This document shows positions 1 to 11,561 of a stretch of DNA of 64,000 nt, in pieces. Below the pieces are notes generated by a model that saw nothing but the letters and a program-made list of their open reading frames with translations, was not told the DNA's origin and did no database searches. Origin of the DNA: Synaphobranchus kaupii (Eukaryota > Chordata > Actinopteri > Anguilliformes > Synaphobranchidae). The first letter of the stretch is position 1, and every line of letters begins with the position of its first letter. Location: contig CM056380.1 of assembly GCA_029718625.1 (NCBI GenBank), positions 16,845,019 to 16,909,018 on the forward strand, given 5' to 3'. The position numbers and the translations under genes are program-made.

Positions 1-190
1 TAAAACGAAGCTGAGCATCATATTTATGTGATTAAAATGATTGCATACTTCTTGATAAAGTATGCTCTCTGGCTGTGCCCCAGTATTCTTCACTCCTCAC
101 CTCCTTTCCTCGACTCCTCTTCTCCTTCACTGGTCTCCTACCCAGAAGTATTCAAAATGAATATGTAATGAATATGAAATGAGCAACATT

Positions 191-420
191 AGATTAGGAC
201 ACAAAGATTTGTTTCCGGGGCACGGAGGAGAGGAAGTGGTAGTGGAGGAAGGGAGGATGCATTTTTCGAGTACCCCCCACTACCACTCGTCTCCTACCCG
301 GAAATATCTGGAGGAAAGGAGGGGAGAGGTGCATCCCAATACAAAAAAATACATCCTCCTTTCCTCCACTACCACCTCCTCTCCTCCATGCCCCAGTAAC
401 AGATCTTTGTGACCTAATCT
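191..420. mobile_element. Foldback (MITE-like) element with about 70-bp inverted ends
   Basis: The left end starts AGATTAGGACACAAAGAT and the right end finishes ATCTTTGTGACCTAATCT. The two are reverse complements over about 70 bp with few mismatches, including the GGAGGAGAGGAAGTGGTAG / CTACCACCTCCTCTCCTCC part. The open frame across it is a by-product of the hairpin. Related CT-rich sequence occurs at 60-150, 2790-3000, 3250-3400, 4190-4330 and 34140-34270, so this belongs to a dispersed family. No transposase is visible. Family assignment is unknown. Confidence 0.7.
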
Positions 421-444
421 ATACTGCAAAAACCAAACCAAATC

Positions 445-1197
445 TTAAAGCACAACTGAACTTTAGTAGAACTTTGGGTTGTGTAGTTACCTGGCCATGA
501 CATGAGTCCAAATGGTGGCAAAATATATTCGTTAGTTGCACTGTGCTCCCCTGGGGTGATAATCCAGAATAGGGTATTTGTCGCTCTCCATTCACTTCTA
601 TAGGGCAGCTAAAACGGTCTCAAAATTACACTTCTAGCACATACTGTATACGAACGTGAGCAAATTGGATTCTGTCAATACAAACAATAACCAGTCCTTG
701 CATGTTTTTTTTTAATTTTTATTAAATGGCCCGTACCTGGCTTTTCGTATTTTATTTGGAACGTAGATCCAGTAGGTAAATCTTGCGCCAGAAACAGTGG
801 TAATGCGCCGATGCATCAGAAACCACTCATTGGTCCCAATTTCTACATAAACGAGTTCTTGGTAGTAGCCTATATAGCTATCTATGGTAAATAAACTGAC
901 TTGCCGACATTTTGCTAGCCTTTTCTGGTAGCTTTCTAACGACATTAAAGAAAATAGTACTTTTATAAATAATTTTAATAAATGGTTATTGTTTGTATTG
1001 ACAGAATCCGTTTTGTTCTAGTTCATATTTTGAGGCCGATTTAGTTGTCCTTTTAAAGGGAATGGAGAGCGACAAATACCCTATTATGGATTATCACCCC
1101 AGGGGAGCACAGAGCAACTAACAAACATATTTCGCCACCATTTGGTCTCATATCATGGTCAGGTAACCACACAACCCAAAGTTCAGTTGTGCTTTAA
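445..1197. mobile_element. Long-terminal-inverted-repeat element, non-autonomous
   Basis: The left arm begins TTAAAGCACAACTGAAC (445-461) and the right arm ends GTTCAGTTGTGCTTTAA (1181-1197). Complementarity continues imperfectly inwards to CTGTCAATACAAACAATAACC-like sequence (672-692) and its complement at 984-1004, giving arms of roughly 210-250 bp. The unpaired centre (about 693-983) contains a 77-codon minus-strand open frame (712-945) of no recognised family. It is either chance or captured sequence. Confidence 0.65.
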
Positions 1198-1207
1198 GCA
1201 TTTTAAT

Positions 1208-2640
1208 CTTATATTTAGACTTTAGAATCTTATTGCTGTTACTTTTTTGATAAATAAGACACTAACTGCCAGTGGGGTGCGATAGTTTTACTAATTTCAA
1301 GATTCGCCAGTGACGTAAAATAATTTGTCAAGCAAAAAGCTAATATTTTCCACTTTTGAGAAAAAATATATGTTTTTAGTCATTACATAACTAGAACACT
1401 TGTTAAGACAGACAATGTAATTATTGGTGGACGATATAGCCTTAAATTCATATCACAGTATAAATTACATTTTGGACAGTAAATATATATAACACGGTAT
1501 AGTTGTTGTTTTTAAACTCATGTATTTTAAGAACATTTTATTGTGCAAAACTGCAGTGTATTAAAGATGAATTATATATATATTTTTTTAATCTTTAAAT
1601 AAAAAAACAAAAAGAACCATTTCAAGCATTCAAATAGCTGAATTAATAATGCAAATAATAGAAATTCCACTGAGTAAATTAACACATGCGTTTCAAAGGA
1701 AGGCTTTTCCTTGGCGCAACATAATTTTGATGTATACCTCTACAAAATTTCTAACTTTAGCTGTCAATATTTCGGTTTGCATAATGTTTTGGCCAGCGAC
1801 AAAGAGAGACTTACTTAGTTGCGCCTTGATCTATTAAATAAGGTTAATGTTGTTTTTCGGTGGAATGACCTTTTAAGCATTTCCCGTTAAAATATAGATT
1901 CGTCCATTTTGAATGACGTCACTTTCCTCCTACTCAGCAACCCGGAGCTGTGAAATGATACCCGAGTTTCTGACTTGTAATTAACAGGCCGTTCCAGTGT
2001 ATTTTTCCTGGTCGGAAGGCCGTAATTACGAGTTTCCGAGGTACCTGGATCCCAGCATAATGCATGTGCATATACATATACGTCTGCTACACTTTGTTTG
2101 TGCGAGCCCTTACTCCTATTTGGAAATTTGAAAAATGTCTAGCGAACCACTGTTGAACCTTTGTGTAAATTAAAATGTAGGCTAATGTAGAAATGTAGCT
2201 ATCAGTTAGGAATGCTGATTAAAATGCATTATTGCTAATATTGTCCAATGGCGAAGTTTCAGTGGGTAACTTTTTTTATGCACATTTCATCTTGTTCATT
2301 GCTTGCCTCTGTTTGGGGAAACAACGGACAGAAAATAGAATTAGTAATACCTAGGCTATGTTTTATCATTGACTTTCCACTTGTATGCACAGTTTTGAAC
2401 AGTAATACAATGACAATACAGGGGATTGTATTGTGTTGAAAGCTTCAATTAATCCATGGAGGTTGTTTTTGATTAGAGATGCATGTTACATGCCTGGCAC
2501 ATTTAGTGAGAGCATGCGTTTCGTTGCTTTATGTGGTAGCTTACATTTATAGATGTGAACATTTTTCAATTATGCAAGTAGCCTAATGCTCTACCGGTAG
2601 AAACGGTATGGACAAATCCATATCATGGCCTGGAGATCTA
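1208..2640. other. AT-rich stretch without recognisable gene
   Basis: No exon, transposase remnant or array was recognised. There are several A/T homopolymers and a short poly-C run near 2670. It presumably belongs to itga7 intron 1, because the itga7 first exon lies to the right on the minus strand. Confidence 0.5.
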
Positions 2641-2779
2641 CTGGTGTAACATTTCAACCATTATATCGCCCCCCCCCCCAATCTAATGATGCTGATTACA
2701 TATTAATTTTAATGTCTTGATGCAAACTGCAATGTCACGTACATTGTATACTGTACATGCAACTACTTGTACTTGAAAC

Positions 2780-3030
2780 AACTGTCTGTTTTGCATACTT
2801 CAGGGTAGGAGACGAGTGGAGGACAGGAGAGAACGAGCAGCTGTAAAGAAAATTGGGACAGCTAATCTGCTTCTCTATCATCAAAATCGCCATTGATTGA
2901 AGTTTCCCTATCATTACTTTGACTGATCCCAAGCCCACAATGAGTCCCAGTGCCAATCACAGATCTTACACATGGTCAGCCCATTTAAAGCTGAAAAATA
3001 TCTTGTATGTTTCGAGTACAATTAGTTGCA
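2780..3030 (-). repeat. Inverted partial copy of the 3.1-4.5 kb dispersed repeat
   Basis: Read on the minus strand, this contains the same series of landmarks found at 4040-4300: GGCTGACCAT, AGATCTGTG, GGGACT, TTTGTGGGC, the CAATTTTCTT block and the CT-rich end. The copy is diverged and lies head-to-head with the next copy, so the region is a broken inverted structure. Confidence 0.6.
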
Positions 3031-3143
3031 TGTACAGTATGCATGCATGTAGGCAACAAGACATTGCTGTTCACGTTGAGACATTAATTAATATGTAGCC
3101 TAATGAGCAACATTAGATCAAAGTAAACATCTCGTATGCAAAA

Positions 3144-4462
3144 CTGCTTGTGTTTACATGTACAGTATACAATCTACCTGACATTGCGTTTTGTGTTGAT
3201 ATATTAATTAATATGTAGCCATTAATATGTAATCAGAAACATTAGATTAAAAAATCTCCTTTCCTCCACTACCACCTCGTCTCGTGCCCCAGAAACTGAT
3301 CTTTGTGTCCTCCACTGTCCCAATATTGGAGGAGAAGAGCGAAGCGGCTTCTAACTCGTCTCCTCCTCTCCTCCTCTTGTTCTAACTAGTCTCCTCGACT
3401 GCGGAAGGCTTTTCACATTTCTGGGTGACATCATCATGCTCACGCCCACAGAGATTGGGTGAACTTGTTTTGCATGGGGGAGGCCTCCCGACCATGACCG
3501 AATGAGCACGTTCTGCTATAGTTTTCCACAAAACCACGTGATGTGGGATAGCCCAACATTGTCAAAAACAAGCCCGTTGGCGTTTGACATCATTCGCAAG
3601 TGCTTTGCCGACTTTCGTCTTATGTTTTCAGTGGGCAAAGCTAAAGGCCTTCCGCTTGCAAAACAAATCCACCCATTGAAAGATGGCAACAGTGATGATG
3701 CATAGCTATGCCTTATGTGAATTTACCCAAGATAATGCATTTAGCCTAAATTATGTGTGCTTATTAACACACATAGGACATAGCACGGAAATGTTTCTGA
3801 ATTAGTGAGATGAGATGAACTGGCAATATAATGTAGGCTGTTGCAATATAGCTACAGTAGCTATATGAGATTTAGTGCTCTATGTTCAGACACATCGGGC
3901 ACATCTGGAATTACAGTAAATTGTTATGTTTGTGTATACTACGAGATGTTTACTTTGATCTAATGTTGCTGCTTACATATTATTTAGTGTCTTGACACAA
4001 ACCGCAATGTCAGGGACATGTTTATACTGTGCATGTAACTAGTTGTACTTGAATCTTACAAGATATTTTGCAGCTTTAAATAGGCTGACCATATGGAAGA
4101 TCTGTGTTTAGCGATGGGACTATTTGTGGGCTCGGTGTCAGTCAAAGTTATGATAGGGCAACTTCAAAAGTCGACGGTGAAGCAGATTAGCTGTCCCAAT
4201 TTTCTTCACGGCTCCTCGTTCTCTTTTTTCCTATACTGGTCTCCTCCCCTCCTTTCATCTAGTGTACAAACTTCTGGGTAGGATACGAGTGGTAGTGGGG
4301 GAGTACAGGAAAGGAGGAGAGGAGTGAAGAATATTGGGACCCTCTAGTTCCGACACAGCCCGGGGGTACCTTTGGGATCTCACGTCGGTGCAGAACCGCG
4401 TCATTTTGCCTCACTCTTTTGCCTCCGCCAGTGTAAAATAGGCTACCGTAATGTGAACTTAA
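3144..4462 (+). repeat. 1.3-kb block duplicated at 11562-13308
   Basis: The block matches 11562-13308 in three collinear pieces: 3144-3575 with 11562-11993 (both 432 bp), 3576-3785 with 12159-12368 (both 210 bp), and 3784-4462 with 12652-13308. The partner copy has about 165 bp and 283 bp extra at the two junctions. Short open frames inside (for example 3502-3705 and 4093-4281) occur in both copies but show no protein family. This is a mobile element or a local segmental duplication. Confidence 0.8.
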
Positions 4463-4560
4463 CCAGCTGGCTAGCACATTAGATAACAGCAAAATAAATA
4501 GCGTTATAGTTTGTGAAGACGGAATTTGCATGAACCGTGCTAGCTACCTGACTAGAACAT

Positions 4561-4990
4561 TTAATTAGCCAGCTCTTTCAAACCGTCATGTAGGGTTTTC
4601 CTTATCCAAAAGTGATGGTGTTTGTTGATATTGCAATAATGACAAAGACAGGAATTCCCATCAACTGTTTTGAACTCTACGCACATCCTTTCAAGATCCT
4701 TCACATTCTTTTGTTTGCGCTTATCAACTGCCCTCTTCAGTTCAGTCCACAGGTTTTCGATTGGATTGAGGTGCAGCGACTGAGATGACCATCGCAGAAC
4801 ATTGATTTTGTTGTCACTGAACCATTTCTGTGTGGATTTTGAGGTATGCTTTGGGTCATTGTCTTGCTGGAAAGTAACCCTACGGCCAAGTCTCAGCATT
4901 CTGGCAGAGGCAACCAGATTGTCCGCCAAAATGGCCTGATACTTGGTGGAATCAATTATGCCATTGATCTTAACAGTTTGAACTGTTCCA
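4561..4990 (-). pseudogene. Tc1-like transposase C-terminal remnant
   Basis: The minus-strand translation contains [16 protein letters not shown] followed by [17 protein letters not shown]. These are the second Asp and the Glu regions of the DDE catalytic core of Tc1 transposases (established for the family). Upstream coding for DSTKYQAILADNL is still readable. The first catalytic Asp, the helix-turn-helix domains and normal termini are missing, and the last 40 residues do not follow the usual Tc1 end. It is a dead fragment. Confidence 0.85.
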
Positions 4991-5115
4991 TATCTTTTGA
5001 ATTTTGGAATAATTGCCCTGACAATGCTCAGTGGTATTTACAATCGTTTGTGTTGCATGTGTGTTACCTCATTTTTATGCTCTAATGAAACAGGAAGTGA
5101 CACTTCCACGTTCCA

Positions 5116-6300
5116 ATGCTGCTGTAACAAGCACTTACTTGAGCTCGATAATAACATAAACTAGCTTAACGTTAATGGAATTTAAAATTAACAAAATTAC
5201 GAAAGCGTTTGCTCCATAGGTCTGCTCTCAAGTGCTGCTGCTAGGCTGGATCCATACCATGTAGAAAAAATAAGTCAGTTCAAACTACTTATCAATTGTA
5301 GCCTACAATTTCCACTATTTAGAGTCATATGTTGACCTGCCAGTCTACAATGTGTAAAACAACTCGACTATAACATTGCTAGCCTCGCTGGTATTTTGGC
5401 CGCAGTTGGCTATGATAGCCTGGATAATACAGACAGATAATAGTTTACAGTTAGCTACGTAGGTAACATATTTGACTCATAAAGTTTTGATAAAGCTACA
5501 AAAGTGCAAAGTTTTTTTTCTAATGAGAAGTTTACGGGAGAGTATAATTCTGAGGGAATCCCTCCTCCCACCCCCCAACATGATTTCCTGCTCATGAAGG
5601 GTGATCACAAGTTAAAATTGAATCAATGCGTACATTAACATTTAAATGTATGCTATGGAATCTGGTTTTTAATTGCAATAAAAAACAAATCGCTGGTTAA
5701 ATCCTAAATTAATTCCACTACCATTGAGGCAATTTTCTATATGGGCCATTCTACAGAAGTCATGCAAATTGCTGCCCCTCTCTGATAAATTGACCAATAA
5801 AATCTTTCAATGCTATATAATTCATTACATCATGTTATGTTTTAATATAATCCAAGATATAAATTGCAGTAATAATAGGTAAATCTATCCTAAATCCAAA
5901 CTTTTGGGAGTATAAATTCCTATTGGGAGATGGCTGTCCCCACTATCAACCCTTAAACTTGGGCATTAAAAAATAATACCCAAAAGATTTTTGCCAATTA
6001 AGAAAATGAGATAGCATGAAACATAGCGAGCCAATATGGTGCACAGGCAAAGAGTATAATGTGAATATGGGACCCAGTGCAGTGCGTAGGCCCGGCATTG
6101 TCATTTGCGTTTCTGTGTTTCGGGCCTAACGTGACGGCTGGTGTAGGTTTCATAATTAATTATAATAGACACCTTAATATTTTGACGTTACGCAGATGGT
6201 TTCCTCTAGAGAGTGTCAGGCCTAACTTCCCTGAGGTAAAACGTTGTGAGTAAAATGTAAGTATCAATGAAGTCCCCCTCCCGCTGGTGAAACAATATTG
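5116..6300. other. AT-rich stretch without recognisable gene
   Basis: No exon or transposon protein was recognised on either strand. The sequence between the Tc1 remnant and the SINE tail appears unique and AT-rich. Confidence 0.45.
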
Positions 6301-6309
6301 ATTGGGCGA

Positions 6310-6765
6310 TATTTAAAAAAAAAAAAATTATTATTCTTTTCTTTTTTTTCAGTTTTTTAATAATTTGGCATCCAACGGGGCTGTCTATATCCAATTCCCA
6401 CTCAAATTTGGAACGTCCAATTGTCTCCCCAAACCGCGTTCGTGAAACAACCCCACTGCACTGGACACACAGGTATCTTTACCTCAGTGCTAACCCATGG
6501 CTTTCCTTCGAAACACATGACTCAACCACCTGTTTCTCCCTACGCACCATCGCCAAACTCACACAGAGCAGAATCGAAGCAAGACTGCCCTATGCAGCTG
6601 CATGCAGGCCATTGGCTTGCTCAGCGAGGTTGCCTGATCAACGCGGGCCGACTGATCCCACCCATACCCTGGGCAATGCAATTGCCAATTATGGGTCATA
6701 GTTGGCACTGGCACTATCCGGGTTCGAACCCAGACCGTGGGGCTCATCCATGCACCACAATGAGA
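6310..6765 (-). mobile_element. tRNA-derived SINE, minus strand
   Basis: On the minus strand an RNA polymerase III B box GGTTCGAACCC lies at about 6720-6730. An A-box-like TGGTGCATGGATGAG lies about 25 bases before it. The unit ends in A-rich sequence (plus-strand A/T runs at 6310-6350). It lies against the truncated 3' end of the DIRS element, suggesting insertion into it. The box assignment is read from sequence; the family name is not recognised with certainty. Confidence 0.6.
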
Positions 6766-6799
6766 GATTATACATTTCAGCCACTTGAACTGTATCTTT

Positions 6800-7440
6800 A
6801 AACATACACACAGTTCTCTTTCATCATCTCGTGTTCGAGATCCACCTTGAGAGACAGTAATTTCAACTCTATTCCGTTTATAGGCTCGAATGGCCATTGG
6901 GACAGAGCCTCCATCACCAGTGGTAAATCCCATGAGGGAATGAGCTTTTTAACAACAGGCAGAGAACGGCGAGCCCCCTCATGAACCTGCGCACAAGGGG
7001 ATGCTGCCCCACTGCATTGTCATTGAAACCCATAAGACAAGCAGTGATAGCTGCCAGGTAGACCTTAATGGTAGAAAAGGATTTCCCTGCATCCGTCAGG
7101 TTTTGTAAAAAGCACAGCACATCAGAAACAGCACTGATAAGGCACTGACTGACGGGAGGCACACCACTTTTCAAATACCTGCCACTCATTGTCATAAAGT
7201 GATCTGGTAGAAGACACTCTTGCGCTCTGAATGGTTGCCACCACATGAGGGGGGAGCCCTATAGTGTCGAGGTTGTGCCTTTCACGGGCCAAGCCCAAAG
7301 AGCTATTCGCTCTGGGCAGGGGTGGCATATTTCCCCGTTCACCTGAGACAGCAGGCCCGTACGTAACGGGAGCGCGCACGGCTGTGCGTAAAGGAGAGGG
7401 ATTATCTCCACCAGCCACGGCGATTTCGACCACCTGGGTG
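6800..7440 (-). pseudogene. DIRS tyrosine recombinase, N-terminal fragment
   Basis: The minus-strand frames give RSLYDNEWQVFEKWCASR, then VSDVLCFLQNLTDAGKS, STIKVYLAAITACLMGF and PLVRRFMRGL. These are the N-terminal core-binding (SAM-like) domain typical of DIRS recombinases. After a frameshift near 6960 the sequence continues with a SWDLPLVMEALSQWPFEP-like stretch. The Arg-His-Arg-Tyr catalytic domain is absent. It directly follows the RNase H region, as in intact DIRS elements. Confidence 0.8.
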
Positions 7441-7455
7441 CTATTAGGATCAGTG

Positions 7456-8286
7456 TCAAACTCTACACTCTCTCACTCTGGCTAGAGTGGGAGAGATGAG
7501 AGCGAGGAGGGGAAATGCATATAGAAGCACATTGGGCCAAGGGTGGGCTAGTGCGTCTACGCCTAGAGGCGCGTACTTGTCCCGTAGCGAGAAGAACATA
7601 CGACAATGGGCGTTTTCGTGCGAGGCGAAGAGATCGACGGCTGTGTGGCCAAATCTCTGCCATAGCATTTCCACGGTATGGGGATGCAGATGCCATTCCC
7701 CATACAGTGGGTTTCTCCTTGACGGCAGAAATTTTACATTATGCCCGTGAACATGGGTCGCACGTAACGACAGAAAGTGATGGCTGCCCCATACCAGCAG
7801 TCTGAGAGAGCGCATGCCCCCCTGGCGATTGACGTATGCTACCGCAGTCGTATTGTCGCAGCGTACTAGCACATGCCGTCGCCTTAAGCGGGGTAGGTAA
7901 TATCTGAGAGCTATCCATATAGTTAGGAGCTCCAGATAATTGATGTGAGCTGAGCGCAGCTGGATTGGCCACATCCCATTCACTACACGTCCCTCCTGAG
8001 TGGCCCCCCACCCAGAGAGAGATGCATCTGTCGTTACGACTTTCCTCATGAGAACGGCCCTGAGAGGGGTTCCCTATAAAAGTCTGTTCTCCCAATGATG
8101 TAGAGCTGCCGTGCAGTCGTGCGTCACTGTGAGACGGCGATGGAGATCGAGCACGAGGCTGAGGTGTAGTGATGAAACCCACCTCATAAAGCCCCTCGTT
8201 CTCAATAACCCCAGTGGTAAAACCTGCGAGGCTGAGGCCATCAGCCCTTGCAGTCTGAGGCATGTGCGGTAGTTACCGTATACCAT
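7456..8286 (-). pseudogene. DIRS reverse transcriptase tail and RNase H region
   Basis: The frame starting at 8286 encodes LQGLMASASQVLPLGLLRTR, the connection after the DIRS reverse transcriptase. The frame at 8049-7456 encodes TTDASLSGWGA, YLELLTIWIALRYY, LVRCDNTTAVAYVNRQGG and VDLFASHENAHC, typical of DIRS RNase H. A stop (TAG near 8073) and a frameshift separate the two parts. The preceding polymerase domain is deleted, so the product cannot copy RNA. Confidence 0.85.
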
Positions 8287-8316
8287 AAATCCACCTTTTA
8301 TAGGCTGTTGGAGGGC

Positions 8317-9463
8317 TCATTCGGTTAAGGCGCCACAGTGTGTTGCACGGATTTGGGGGTTGCCCTGCTGGCCTGGGGTTCTGCCCTGGGGCTTGCCCCT
8401 GCCCTGTCCTGGCTGGACACGGTGGTTCACCGCTGGGGGCTGTGGAGGCCGCATGGTTGGTGGCAGGTGAGGCGTCGCTCTGCGGGGGAGGCAGAGTTTG
8501 AAGGCTTCATCCTCCTTCTTGTCGTCGCACCGCTGCTGCGTGAGAGTCAGTGCAGGGCCGAAGAGAGCCTGGACTGGCTCAACAGGGGCGCCGGCTATGC
8601 GCCTTTTCTCACTGTCAGGCAGACCAGAGAGATTAAGCCAGAGCGCCCGCTCGCCGGCTACGGAAAGAGCCATAGAGCGGCCACAGGCCTGGACACACTG
8701 GCGAGAGTTGCACAGGACCAGGTCATTAACAGTGACAATCTCTTACCACAGTATAAGGGAAGGGCTCCCCTTCTGTAGTTGTTTCTCCATCTCCTCTGTG
8801 AGCTCAGCTTGGTAAGCTGAGAGGAGGGAGGAAACATCTAACCGCGAGGGCTGAGGCCCTGTAGGAAGCCTGGTGAATGGTGGCTGTGAAGCATTCCATC
8901 TTATTAGGCAGGGTAGGCCTGGGTTGCGCCAGGAGACCTCCCTGCGTGGGGTTAAGGTGTCGAGCCATGGAGGGCTCGACAGCTGGGGGTTCCCCCATGG
9001 CGTGGGCAGCCATGTCCTTAACCTCCAGGCCGGAGAAACCGTGCTTGAAATCAAGCGGGTCCTTCCAGTGCTGTTTCAGGGGGGCCAGGAACTTTCCATC
9101 ATAAACATCCCTCTCCTCGTCGGCCGGGTTTTGGAGGGCTGGCCATTCGATGTTGAGACGGGCGGCAGCCCGCTCACACACCTCTTGACGCACAGCGTGG
9201 GGTTTGGCGTTAGCCGTACCCATAGCCGGTGCTAACTGGGCTGGTGGAATGCAGTACTCCTCACCCGAATAATCGGACGCAACCGCCATGTCGTCGTTAT
9301 CTGATGTCTCTCCTTCCAGTATGGGGGTACCGGAGAGCGAGAGTGGAAATGTCAACATGTCTGGGTCGGAGCAGTCAACCCAACTCAGGGAAGGAAGGTC
9401 TTGAAGCGGCCGAGAGGCCGTAGTGCTATCGTCCTCTTTGTCAGAGTCCTCCAATTTCTTCAA
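8317..9463 (-). pseudogene. DIRS gag-like region, frameshifted
   Basis: An acidic N-terminal part (KKLEDSDKEDDS) and a capsid-like part (ALWLNLSGLPDSEKRR, LFGPALTLTQQRCDDK, FKLCLPRR) read in minus-strand frames. A frame change occurs near 8850, a stop near 8740, and a possible original start with a stop lies near 9505. It ends in a proline/glutamine/glycine-rich tail. The similarity is to DIRS first reading frames in fish; the exact function is structural by inference. Confidence 0.7.
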
Positions 9464-9509
9464 TTTCCTCTAATTTCCTCCATTGGCAATATGCTGGGAC
9501 ATCGTCAGG

Positions 9510-10250
9510 CTGCAATATGATACACTGCCCAGTGATTCTGGAGGAATTTTATTGAATGTCAATGGATTACATACTCCTGTAATACTTTTTAATTTTTGAT
9601 TATGAGTTATTTCATTTGTAAGCACAGGGAGTCTGTTCTAAAAGCTGCCTTGAAAACTGTTGTGCAAGATCATACTTATTATCAGTACCAAGGACAGGTA
9701 AGCTAAATTAGATTGTCCTCCAAACAACAAGAAATACCTTATTTTGGACTCATCAGGCCATTATCTTGATCACTTAGACTATTAAACATTATTACAAAAC
9801 TCTCTGAGGTCACTTTCATACTTTGGTAGACAATCTAAAATAATATTAATATTGCTTCCTTGCACTTATGTATATGTAGTACACACATTTAAAAAAAAAT
9901 GTGTACTGTAACTTTGCTATCTTCATCCTGAAACAATGTCATCACCTTATTGCATGCTAGATGACAGTAGCTAACATCAATTTCGTAGAAAAAAAGAAAA
10001 GAGGTTAACATTATTTTTCAGCTTTATATTCTAATAAGGTAACGTTATAAAATAAACACCATCATAGCCATAAATGTGTTTTGTTATTAACGGTAATAGC
10101 CTGTTGATTTACAGAACTTATTTGATTGCAGCCTATATTATTAAAATAGCATTATTAACTATGTCAAATCTATGTTACTTTTATAATGTACAGTGCCATA
10201 ATGCATAGGCCTAACTAAATAGCTTGATAGCTACGGATGCAAAGTAGATC
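9510..10250. other. AT-rich stretch without recognisable gene
   Basis: No exon, array or transposase remnant was seen between the DIRS element and the next Tc1 element. Confidence 0.45.
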
Positions 10251-10251
10251 T

Positions 10252-11035
10252 ACAGTGCCCTCCACAATTATTGGCACCCCTGGTAAAGATTAGTAAAAAG
10301 GTTTATAAGAAATTCACCGTTTGGTGAATTAGCTTAATCTCACTGAAAAAAAAAATCCAATCTTTAATTGAAGTAAATTTATTCTGAGGGGAAAAAAATC
10401 CCTCATCAAGAAATAATTATTTTTAACGAAACCATGTGTGCCACAATTATTGTCACCCCTGCATTTAACACTTTGTACAACCTCCCTTTGCCAATAAAAC
10501 AGCACTGAGTCTTCTCCCGTAACATCTAATAAGGTTGGAGAATACAGAGCAAGGAATCTGAGACCATTCCTTTTTACAGAATCTCTCCAGAGTCCTAGGT
10601 CCTCTCTTGTGCACTCTCCTCTTCAGCTCAGCCCACAGGTTTTCAATGGGGTTTAGGTCAGGGGACTGAGATGGCCATGGCAAAAGCTTGATTTTGTGTT
10701 CAGTTAACCATTTTTGTGTTGATTTGGACGTATGTTTTGGATCATTGTCCTGCTGGAAGATCCATCAATGGCCCAGTTTTAGTTTCCTGGCAGAGGCAGC
10801 CAGATTTAAATAATTTGTTGGCATGGAGGTGACGTCTAATGGTAGTTTTGGAGACTTTATGATCCCAAGATGCTACTTTCCTCCATTTTCCAACAGTGAT
10901 CCTTGGGGATTTTCTTGTCTCTCTTACCATTCTCCTCACTTGTCTTTCCCATGTTGATGTATGAATAAGGGAATATGGCCACTGTGTCACCTCATATTTA
11001 TACCCCAGTGAAACAGGAAGTCATGGATTACTGCT
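10252..11035 (-). mobile_element. Tc1-like DNA transposon remnant
   Basis: The left end begins ACAGTGCCCTCCACAATTAT followed by TGGCACCCCTGGTAAAGAT, a widespread fish Tc1 terminus. The matching right terminus is missing; sequence ends after ATGAAACAGGAAGTCATGG-like sequence. A broken transposase reads on the minus strand. Confidence 0.75.
10465..10990 (-). pseudogene. Tc1-like transposase with internal deletion
   Basis: The N-terminal piece (10990-10742) contains RITVGKWRKVASW and VSKTTIRRHLHANKLF, the second DNA-binding helix-turn-helix region. The C-terminal piece contains [20 protein letters not shown], with the catalytic Glu region. Between them PLMDLPAGQ runs directly into the DPKH-type sequence, so the part with the first catalytic Asp is deleted. 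No active product is possible. Confidence 0.85.
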
Positions 11036-11561
11036 TGAAAAAGATGTCAGTTAATGATTTTAATTATAAAATGGGTATTCCCGGCTTGGTTTGGATACAG
11101 ATCAGTCAAACATAGTTCTGTGGTGATATTTATCATACAGCATGGCTGTAGCCTATAGAATTTTCATCCATTCATTAGTCTAATATCATTGCGCCTTCCA
11201 CTCAACTACAAAATATCGGAAACACCCCTGGAAAATGGCTTTAACTTTGAACCATCTAAACCACAATTACAAAAGCATCTACACAGGTGATTCATATTCA
11301 TTTGATAATTAGCAGCATGTGTCTGCTTAAAAGAGGTCTAACCAGCAGCACTTTGCTAGGTAAGTCTCCTAAGCAAGATGAGGATACTAACAGAGTTCCA
11401 AAGGGGCCAAATAGTTGGTGCCCGAATTGCAGGTGCGTCGGTCACAAAAACAGCAAAATTATTTTAGTTGGCAAGCGGAACAGTTTCAAAAATTATGACA
11501 GCGTATGCCCAACACCAAAAAACCGCATCAGCAAAAAAAGAACTGGGGCCACAAGTCAAAG

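Larger units (their letters stand above)
6800..9505 (-). mobile_element. DIRS-type tyrosine-recombinase retrotransposon, defective
   Basis: In minus-strand order there is a gag-like region (9463 to 8317), the end of the reverse transcriptase plus RNase H (8286 to 7456), and the N-terminal part of a tyrosine recombinase (7440 to 6800). This order is characteristic of DIRS elements, which integrate with a recombinase instead of a DDE integrase. Nearly all of the reverse transcriptase is missing between 8330 and 8290. The recombinase lacks its catalytic C-terminal half, and frameshifts and stops occur in gag. No terminal repeats are visible. Confidence 0.85.

Noticed and set aside
6720..6730. 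Functional tRNA gene around GGTTCGAACCC
   Set aside because: Only the B box is tRNA-like; no cloverleaf could be formed with the flanks, and the sequence continues as a SINE.
7515..8815. Plus-strand frames of 87-146 codons
   Set aside because: They are antisense to the DIRS coding regions, which have clear family motifs on the minus strand.
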